The position numbers and the translations under genes were made by a program. From Mycolicibacterium iranicum (lineage in GTDB: Bacteria; Actinomycetota; Actinomycetes; Mycobacteriales; Mycobacteriaceae), in contig NZ_JACHVU010000007.1 in NCBI RefSeq assembly GCF_014190915.1, positions 124,001 to 188,000 of the forward strand: 64,000 nucleotides of DNA. The letters run 5' to 3'. Shown one piece after another: positions 58,692 through 64,000 of the stretch (positions within the stretch are counted from its first letter, which is position 1; every line of letters starts with the position of its first letter). The notes under the pieces were generated by a model. It saw only the letters and a program-made list of their open reading frames with translations, was not told the origin of the DNA and ran no database searches.

Positions 58692-59657
58692 GTGCGCGCC
58701 GCCGTGTGCCCCGAATACGGCCCTCCTGATGTGGTGTGCATCGAGGAGCGGCCGGTCCCGGTGACAGGGCCGGGCCAGGTGGGGGTCCGGGTCGACGTGG
58801 CCGCGGTCAACTACCCCGACGTGCTGCTGATCGCCGGCCGGTATCAGGTCCGGGTACCGCCCCCGTTCGTGCCGGGAAGCGAGTTCGCCGGCGTGGTCTG
58901 CGAGATCGGGCCGTACGCGCAGGGTTTCGCGATCGGCGACCGGGTGACGGGAACCGGGATGACCGGTGCGTTCGCCGAGCGGGTCGTGGTGGATGCCCCC
59001 GTCCTCACTCCCGTTCCGGAGGGCGTCGACTCACGAACTGCGGCCGCGTTCGGTGTCGCACACCGCACGGCCCATCACGCGCTGCGGTCGGTGGCCCGGC
59101 TCGCGGCGGGTGACGAACTCGTCGTCCTCGGAGCCGGCGGGGGCGTCGGACTGGCCGCGGTGCAACTCGGTGTCGCGTTGGGCGCGCGTGTCACCGCCGT
59201 CGCATCGTCGCCCGAGAAGCTCGCCGCAGCAGACCTTTACGGCGCTCATCGGCTGATCAATCACAGGGAAAGCGATCTGCGGACCTCATTACGGGAGGCC
59301 CTGCCCGACGGCGCCGACGTGGTCATCGACCCGGTGGGCGGTGGCCTGAGCGAGCCCGCATTGCGATCACTGGGCAGAGGCGGCCGTTTCATCACGGTCG
59401 GCTACGCGTCCGGTGTGATTCCCCGCATTCCGTTGAACCTCGTACTGGTCAAGGGGATACACGTGCTGGGGTTTCAGTTCCAGGACGTTCCGGCCGACGA
59501 GTTCGCGCGCAACGAGGCCGAACTGCGCGAGTTGCTCGTGTCCGGCCGCGTACACCCTCACGTGGGGTCTGTGTATCCGCTCGATCAGACCGTCGCGGCG
59601 CTGCGTGACGTCGCGCAGGGCCGCGCCGTCGGCAAGGTGCTCCTCGACATGAGTTGA
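58692..59657 (+). CDS. Zinc-free MDR-family NADPH:quinone oxidoreductase
   Basis: 321 aa. GroES-like N-terminal domain (AAVNYPDVLLIAGRYQ, FVPGSEFAGVV), NADPH-binding GAGGGVGLAAVQLG, and no zinc-ligand cysteines. Reduces quinones or enoyl/enone C=C bonds. GTG 58692. Last gene of the operon; a perfect 9-bp hairpin follows. Confidence 0.9.
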   Translation: MRAAVCPEYGPPDVVCIEERPVPVTGPGQVGVRVDVAAVNYPDVLLIAGRYQVRVPPPFVPGSEFAGVVCEIGPYAQGFAIGDRVTGTGMTGAFAERVVVDAPVLTPVPEGVDSRTAAAFGVAHRTAHHALRSVARLAAGDELVVLGAGGGVGLAAVQLGVALGARVTAVASSPEKLAAADLYGAHRLINHRESDLRTSLREALPDGADVVIDPVGGGLSEPALRSLGRGGRFITVGYASGVIPRIPLNLVLVKGIHVLGFQFQDVPADEFARNEAELRELLVSGRVHPHVGSVYPLDQTVAALRDVAQGRAVGKVLLDMS

Positions 59658-59674
59658 CGGAGTGCGGGGTACGG

Positions 59675-59701
59675 GGTACGGGGTGGGCTGTCCCCCGTAC
59701 C
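59675..59701. terminator. Hairpin terminator between convergent genes
   Basis: GGTACGGGG (59675-59683) pairs with CCCCGTACC (59693-59701), loop 9 nt. It sits in the 47-bp gap between the quinone reductase and a convergent gene. The left arm is within a three-fold repeat of GGGGTAC-like sequence. Confidence 0.6.
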
Positions 59702-59704
59702 GAC

Positions 59705-60208
59705 TCAGCTGGCCGGAACCAGGTCTGCGGCGACGGACAGCATCATGCCGCAACAGAAGGTCTCGGTCGGCGCGATCGGTTCGCCCGCGGCGCCCGCCGC
59801 GGCGAGGGCCTGCGCCTTGAACGCGCGCGCCGCGGCGCTCAGGCGGTGTTCGACGACCGACTCCACGCTCGTCCCCAGGTCACCGGGCAGCGGTGCGCCC
59901 CAGAGCGTCACCTCGGTGGCCCCCTGGTCGAGAGCACCGAGCACGCCACGCCGCACCCGGTCATCACACCCGAACAGGTCTCCGGCCACGGCCACCGTCT
60001 GCGGGTGGGGCCGCTGCTCCCAGGCTTCGAGAACCGCCTCCAGGTCGAGGGTGTCCGCGCCCAGAATCTGAAGCGGGCGAACATCTTCGTCGCTGCTCAC
60101 CAGGACACTGACGTCCCAGCCGGCCATGACCCGGTCGTACACCCAGCCGCCCGCGTAGCGCACGGCGTCGAGCACCGTCGGTGACACGACGTCGAGGCGG
60201 TACCTCAT
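59705..60208 (-). CDS. Conserved hypothetical protein, 167 aa
   Basis: 167 aa from an ATG at 60208 that overlaps the TetR stop by 4 bp. Alternating helix/strand pattern: LDVVSPTVLDAVRYAGGWVYDRVMAGWDVSVLVSS, then QTVAVAGDLFGCDDRVRRGVLGALDQGATEVTLWG. A CC pair appears in ETFCCGMML. I do not recognise the family. Regulator-coupled small protein; no other clue. Confidence 0.65.
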   Translation of the reverse strand: MRYRLDVVSPTVLDAVRYAGGWVYDRVMAGWDVSVLVSSDEDVRPLQILGADTLDLEAVLEAWEQRPHPQTVAVAGDLFGCDDRVRRGVLGALDQGATEVTLWGAPLPGDLGTSVESVVEHRLSAAARAFKAQALAAAGAAGEPIAPTETFCCGMMLSVAADLVPAS

Positions 60209-60846
60209 GTCGGCCTGGACTGCGATGCCAGGTCGCGAGCCAGTGACTGCGCGTATCCCTTGAACACCTCGGTCAGCGGGATTGAAGGATCGAGCAACCA
60301 TAATGTCTCCATTCCGTTGATGAAGGCGAGAATCTCCGTGGCCTTGGTGGCCGCGTCGAAGTCGGTGCGGTACAGCCCCTTCCGCTGACCGCTGGTGAGG
60401 TTTGCGCACAGGATGTCTGCCGCGTCGCGGTATCGCTTCTGGAGACGGTCGTGCAGGGGTGCATCGGGCGCGATGTTCTCGACCAGCAGCACAATGAACG
60501 TGCCGACGAGTTCCGGCGATCGCTCGAACCGTTCGGGGACGCGGGCGAGTTCGGTGACCAGATCGCCCGATCTGTCCGCGTGCATGTCGTCGTCGAGATC
60601 CCGCGCGTCGAGGACGGCGTTGAGCAGTTGCTCCTTCGACTCGAAGTGGTGCAGCAGCCCGGCCGGCGTGACGCCGGCTTCCCGCGCGATCTGCGCCAGC
60701 GAGGTGTTGCGCCAGCCGTTGCGCGCCAGGAGTCGCTCGGCCACAGCCAGGATCCGCTGCCTGCGGTCCTCGCCTTTGGCGAACAACGTCGCGTACGGCC
60801 GTCTGGGTGAACCCAGATCGGTCCCGGCGGATTCGGGGGCTGACAC
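60205..60846 (-). CDS. TetR-family regulator
   Basis: 213 aa. HTH at about 28-75: RQRILAVAERLLARNGWRNTSLAQIAREAGVTPAGLLHHFESKEQLLNAVLDA. Start ATG 60846. The palindrome ACCTA-N12-TAGGT lies 26 bp upstream, fitting autorepression. The operon of acyl-CoA dehydrogenase, thiolase and hydratase (60995-64000) ends next to it on the same strand and may be regulated by it. Confidence 0.9.
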   Translation of the reverse strand: MSAPESAGTDLGSPRRPYATLFAKGEDRRQRILAVAERLLARNGWRNTSLAQIAREAGVTPAGLLHHFESKEQLLNAVLDARDLDDDMHADRSGDLVTELARVPERFERSPELVGTFIVLLVENIAPDAPLHDRLQKRYRDAADILCANLTSGQRKGLYRTDFDAATKATEILAFINGMETLWLLDPSIPLTEVFKGYAQSLARDLASQSRPT

Positions 60847-60871
60847 TCGACTCCTCAGGGCTTGCTAACCA

Positions 60872-60893
60872 ACCTAGTGAACACACAGTAGGT
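60872..60893. promoter_or_regulatory. TetR-type operator ACCTA-N12-TAGGT
   Basis: 22-bp dyad: ACCTA, then TG and CA also symmetric inside, then TAGGT. Close to the TetR start at 60846. Very typical size and arms for TetR operators. Confidence 0.6.
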
Positions 60894-60950
60894 AGGTTCG
60901 CGCCCTGTGACAAGGGTCTCAGCGCAAATGTGTTTGGGCAGCCGTCACAT

Positions 60951-60973
60951 CCCTGACCAGCAGCAGGTCAGGG
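60951..60973 (-). terminator. 8-bp hairpin after the acyl-CoA dehydrogenase operon
   Basis: CCCTGACC (60951-60958) pairs with GGTCAGGG (60966-60973), loop 7 nt, about 22 nt after the acyl-CoA dehydrogenase stop on the minus strand. No U-tract. Confidence 0.55.
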
Positions 60974-60994
60974 CATTTGTCCGATCAATCGCAC

Positions 60995-62143
60995 TTACAA
61001 ACCGAGCGATTTCGCGATCATGACCTTCATGACCTCGCTTGTTCCCGCGTAGATGCGCGCGACCCTGGCGTCGGTGTACAGCCGCGCGATTGGATACTCC
61101 ATCATGTAGCCGTAGCCGCCGAAGAGCTGCAGGCACCGGTCCACCACCCGCTGCTGCATCTCGGTGCAGAACAGTTTCGTGCGGGCCGCATCCGCCCCCG
61201 ACAGCTCGCCTTCGACGTGCAGCGAGACCGCGCGGTCCAGCATCGCCTGCGCGGCCTCCACCTCCGTCGAACATGCCGCAAGCTCGAACTTCGTGTTCTG
61301 GAAGGACGCCACGGGGGTGCCGAACGCTTTGCGGCTCTGGGTGTACTCGATGGCCGCGGCGATCGCCGAGCGGGCCTGGGCCACCGAACCCACCGCCACT
61401 GTGAGGCGCTCCTGGGCGAGGTTGTGGCCCAGGTAGCCGAACGCCTCGTCGACCTCACCCAGCACGTTGGCCGCCGGCACGCGCACGTCGACGAACGAGA
61501 GCTCCGCGGTGTCCTGCACCTTGCAGCCCATCTTCTCCAGCTCGCGGCCGCGGGTGAACCCGTCCATGCCGTCTTCCACGACCAGCAGCGTCAGCCCTTT
61601 GCGGCGGTTGTCCGGGTCGGTGGACGTGCGCGCGACGACGATGACGAGGTCGGCCTGCATACCGCCGGTGATGAAGGTCTTCGCGCCGTTGACGATGTAG
61701 TCGTCACCGTCACGCACCGCGGTGGTCCGCATGCCGGCGAGGTCGGACCCGGTACCGGGTTCGGTCATCGCGATCGCCGTCAGCAGCGTTCCGGCGGCCA
61801 GCCCCGGGAACCAGCGCTCACGCTGCTCGGCATTCGCGTAGTGCAGGAAGTACGGCAGGATCACCTCGAGCTGGGTCCGCACCGTCGACAGCGTCACCAG
61901 GGCCCGGGCCGCCTCCTCCTGCAGCACGACGTTGTAGCGGTAGTCGGGTTGTCCGCCACCGCCGTACTCCTCCGGGATGGCCACACCGAGAATCCCGAGC
62001 TCACCCATCTGCTCGAAGACCTCGCGCGGCATCCGGCCGCCCTTCTCCCACTGCGGATAGTGGGGCACGACCTCCTTCTCGACGAAGTCGCGGGCGAGTT
62101 CGCGGAAAGCCTCGTGGTCTTCGGTGAACAGATCTCTACGCAT
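60995..62143 (-). CDS. Acyl-CoA dehydrogenase
   Basis: 382 aa, standard length. AIAMTEPGTGSDLAGMRTTA, IVNGAKTFITGGMQADL, RKAFGTPVASFQNTKFELA, and the C-terminal RIYAGTSEVMKVMIAKSL. The MCAD catalytic Glu position in IYEGT is Ala here (IYAGT), so the base must be elsewhere, as in isovaleryl-CoA-type enzymes. ATG 62143 after GGAGCC. Third gene of a minus operon with hydratase and thiolase; together they could complete beta-oxidation rounds. Confidence 0.93.
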   Translation of the reverse strand: MRRDLFTEDHEAFRELARDFVEKEVVPHYPQWEKGGRMPREVFEQMGELGILGVAIPEEYGGGGQPDYRYNVVLQEEAARALVTLSTVRTQLEVILPYFLHYANAEQRERWFPGLAAGTLLTAIAMTEPGTGSDLAGMRTTAVRDGDDYIVNGAKTFITGGMQADLVIVVARTSTDPDNRRKGLTLLVVEDGMDGFTRGRELEKMGCKVQDTAELSFVDVRVPAANVLGEVDEAFGYLGHNLAQERLTVAVGSVAQARSAIAAAIEYTQSRKAFGTPVASFQNTKFELAACSTEVEAAQAMLDRAVSLHVEGELSGADAARTKLFCTEMQQRVVDRCLQLFGGYGYMMEYPIARLYTDARVARIYAGTSEVMKVMIAKSLGL

Positions 62144-62175
62144 GGGACGGCTCCTGGTGCTGTGTGACGCGTTGT

Positions 62176-63321
62176 TTACTTGACGAGTTCGACCAACGTC
62201 GCGTTGGCGGTGCCGCCGCCTTCACACATGGTCTGCAGCCCGTAGCGAATCCCGTTGTCGCGCATGTGATGAATCATGCGGGTCATCAGCACCGCGCCGG
62301 AGGCGCCCAGCGGGTGACCGAGCGCGATGGCTCCGCCGAGCGGGTTCAGCCTGGCCTCGTCGGCGCCCGTGTCGGCCAGCCACGCCAGCGGAACAGGGGC
62401 GAACGCCTCGTTCACCTCGTACACGCCGACCTCGTCGATGCTCACGCCCGCCTTGTGCAACACCTTCTCGGTGGCCGGAATCGGACCCGTGAGCATCAGC
62501 TTGGGATCTGCTCCCGTCACCGCACCCGCCCGATAGCGCACCAGCGGTGCCAGGCCGAGGTTCACCGCGTTCTCGGCGGTGGTGACGAGCAACGCCGCTG
62601 CCCCGTCGGAGATCTGCGACGAGTTCCCGGCATGGATGACACCGTCCTCGGTGAAAGCGGGCTTCAGCCCGGCCAGCTTCTCGACCGTGGTGCCGCGACG
62701 GATGCCCTCGTCGTCGGTGACGGCACCGCCCTCGGTGAAGACGGGCACTATCTGGTCGCGAAAGGCCCCGGCGTCCTGTGCGGCGGCCGCTCGCTCGTGC
62801 GACTGGGCGGAGTACTCGTCGAGACGGGTGCGGGACAAGCCCCACTGCTGGGAGATCATCTCGGCCGAGATGCCCTGATTGAACGAGAAATCGTCATACC
62901 GCGCAAGCACTTTGGGCCCGTACGGCATTCCGGTGGAGCGCGCGGATCCGAGTGGCACCCGGCTCATCACCTCCACTCCCCCGGCCACCACCATGTCCTG
63001 CTGACCCGACATCACCGCCTGCACGGCGAAATCCAGCGCCTGCTGGCTGGACCCGCAGGCCCGGTTCACCGTCGTGCCGGGGATGTGTTCGGGCCATCCC
63101 GCGGCAAGTACCGCGTAGCGTCCGATGTTGCTGGACTGGTCGCCCACCTGGGAAACACAGCCCCAGACGACGTCGTCGATCACGTCGGTGTCCACACCGG
63201 TGCGCTCGACGAGTTCGTTGAGCACCAGCGCGGACAGATCGGCCGCATGCTGCTCGGAGAGTCCGCCGTTGCGCTTGCCGACAGGTGTGCGCACCGCCCC
63301 GACGATGACCGTTTCCCGCAT
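62176..63321 (-). CDS. Acetyl-CoA acyltransferase (thiolase II type)
   Basis: 381 aa from the ATG at 63321 (RETVIVGAVRTPVGK start). Active-site C89 (NRACGSSQQAL), H336 (GHPLGASGA) and C366 (CEGGGT), all intact. Cleaves 3-ketoacyl-CoA. Its ATG overlaps the enoyl-CoA hydratase stop (TAATG). In-frame sequence upstream of 63321 belongs to the hydratase gene in another frame. Confidence 0.93.
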   Translation of the reverse strand: MRETVIVGAVRTPVGKRNGGLSEQHAADLSALVLNELVERTGVDTDVIDDVVWGCVSQVGDQSSNIGRYAVLAAGWPEHIPGTTVNRACGSSQQALDFAVQAVMSGQQDMVVAGGVEVMSRVPLGSARSTGMPYGPKVLARYDDFSFNQGISAEMISQQWGLSRTRLDEYSAQSHERAAAAQDAGAFRDQIVPVFTEGGAVTDDEGIRRGTTVEKLAGLKPAFTEDGVIHAGNSSQISDGAAALLVTTAENAVNLGLAPLVRYRAGAVTGADPKLMLTGPIPATEKVLHKAGVSIDEVGVYEVNEAFAPVPLAWLADTGADEARLNPLGGAIALGHPLGASGAVLMTRMIHHMRDNGIRYGLQTMCEGGGTANATLVELVK

Positions 63322-64000
63322 TACCGCTGCTCCTCCGCTATGTCGTACAGGGCCCATGCCCCGGTGAATTCCGGATCGCGTTTGGCGGCGAACGCGGCGT
63401 ACGCCTCGCCCGAGTCCGCGGTCGCGAAGTTACCGGGCTGCGCCCGCGCCTCGTTGGCCAACGCTTCGCGCAGCGTCGCGTTGGCCCCGTCGTTGAGCAG
63501 GGCCTTGCTCTGCGCCAGCGCGAAAGGTGGACCGGCAGCGAGGCGGCCGGCCACCTCGTCGACGAAATCGTCGATCTCCGCAGCGGGCTTCACCCACGTG
63601 ACAAGACCGAGCGTGTGCGCTTCCTCGGCGCCGATCATGTCGGCGAGCAGGACCAGGCGCTTGGCCTGCTGCAGCCCGACGATCCTGGGCAGCAGCCAGG
63701 AGCCGCCGAGATCGACCGAAAGGCCGCGCCGAGAGAAGATCTGGCAGAACCGCGACTCCGGGGTGGCGACCACCAGGTCACATCCGAGCGCCAGATTCCA
63801 GCCCGCGCCGACGGCGACACCGGTCACCTTGGCCACTGTCGGCACCGCCAGCTCGTGCAGCGCCAGGGCGACGTCGGTGAGGCGGTCGAGCTTGTAGCGC
63901 GGGTGGATCTCCTCCCCCGTGCCGATGTCGGCGCCCGAGCAGAAGGCCCCGCCGGCGCCGGTCAGCACCAACGCCCGGATATCGCGGTCACGCTTGAGCG
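63321..64000 (-). CDS. Enoyl-CoA hydratase/isomerase, 5' part cut by window edge
   Basis: About 226 codons are visible; the first 25-40 residues lie past the right edge. Crotonase motifs: AFCSGADIG and VAVGAGWNLALGCDLVVA form the oxyanion hole, SVDLGGSWLLPRIVG follows. Catalytic acids of classic hydratases (two Glu) are not obvious: the second region reads SRRGLSVDLGGSW. It may thus be an isomerase or a different crotonase. Start of the visible thiolase/ACAD operon. Confidence 0.88.
   Translation of the reverse strand, partial: LKRDRDIRALVLTGAGGAFCSGADIGTGEEIHPRYKLDRLTDVALALHELAVPTVAKVTGVAVGAGWNLALGCDLVVATPESRFCQIFSRRGLSVDLGGSWLLPRIVGLQQAKRLVLLADMIGAEEAHTLGLVTWVKPAAEIDDFVDEVAGRLAAGPPFALAQSKALLNDGANATLREALANEARAQPGNFATADSGEAYAAFAAKRDPEFTGAWALYDIAEEQR

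Noticed and set aside
1..64000. CRISPR arrays, tRNA/rRNA genes, insertion sequences, prophage genes
   Set aside because: No regularly spaced repeats of CRISPR size, no cloverleaf candidate and no transposase or integrase motif was seen on reading both strands.

Overview
The window is high-GC (roughly two thirds G+C), very densely coded DNA. Its content points to an actinomycete of the Mycolicibacterium/Mycobacterium type: two SDRs of the mycofactocin-coupled subfamily, four single-cluster P450 ferredoxins, F420/LLM-type oxidoreductases, AveC-family and MoxR/VWA genes, many FadE-type acyl-CoA dehydrogenases, and GTG/TTG starts. No rRNA, tRNA, CRISPR array, transposase or phage gene was found. 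It reads as a catabolic island for one or more hydrophobic, probably alicyclic or polycyclic substrates. The substrate itself cannot be read from the sequence.

Layout. 1-7.3 kb: a truncated thiolase-fold gene, a CoA transferase and an aldehyde dehydrogenase on the minus strand; divergently an SDR, a mycofactocin-type SDR, a ferredoxin, a P450 and a small secreted protein. 7.4-13.9 kb: a tight six-gene minus operon (two acyl-CoA dehydrogenases, LLM oxidoreductase, sulfotransferase, TIM-barrel isomerase, DUF1214 protein). 14.2-27.7 kb: a plus-strand series of two amidohydrolases, a Rieske ferredoxin, alpha/beta hydrolases, a NuoF-like flavoprotein with its ferredoxin, a DUF35-thiolase fusion, two beta-hydroxyacid dehydrogenases, and two sister P450s with a ferredoxin between them. 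27.8-38.1 kb: minus-strand P450/ferredoxin, two Rieske oxygenase alpha subunits each next to a small companion protein, a KshB-like reductase, a TauD dioxygenase, a MarR regulator and an amidohydrolase. 38.3-46.4 kb: an aldehyde dehydrogenase, then AhpD-like, mycofactocin SDR, P450, a third Rieske oxygenase, two SnoaL/NTF2-like proteins and two sister TetR regulators. 46.5-51 kb: an unusual operon of AveC-like membrane protein, NorQ/CbbQ-type AAA+ ATPase, NorD-type VWA protein and an EXPERA/EBP-like membrane protein. 51-64 kb: acyl-CoA dehydrogenases, an epimerase, an LLM oxidoreductase, a split ACAD11-like pair (dehydrogenase plus APH-type kinase), a quinone reductase, TetR regulators, a thiolase and a truncated enoyl-CoA hydratase.

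How the parts fit. P450s and Rieske oxygenases would install oxygen, supplied with electrons by small ferredoxins, a NuoF-like flavoprotein and a KshB-like reductase. SDRs and aldehyde dehydrogenases would oxidise the resulting alcohols and aldehydes. CoA transferase, acyl-CoA dehydrogenases, hydratase and thiolase/retro-aldolase would shorten the chains. Three operator families were found by eye and tie distant promoters together: GAGAA-N5-TTCTC (3.5, 14.0, 29.6 kb); CAAGTA(C/G)TTGATAT (34.6, 38.3, 50.2, 52.2 kb), possibly read by the MarR protein; and tandem ATACA-N4-TGTAT sites 19 bp apart (43.0, 45.6 kb, weak copy 46.4 kb), probably read by the two sister TetR proteins. The second and third families link the AveC/AAA+/VWA/EBP-like operon to the Rieske oxygenases.

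Three gene junctions (1.7, 19.9, 25.4 kb) carry 32-bp linkers, single or in tandem, each encoding an 11-codon mini-ORF joined to its neighbours by start/stop overlaps. No stretch over 300 bases lacks a gene; the longest non-coding stretches (3291-3580, 13931-14189, 45536-45782) hold promoters and operators.
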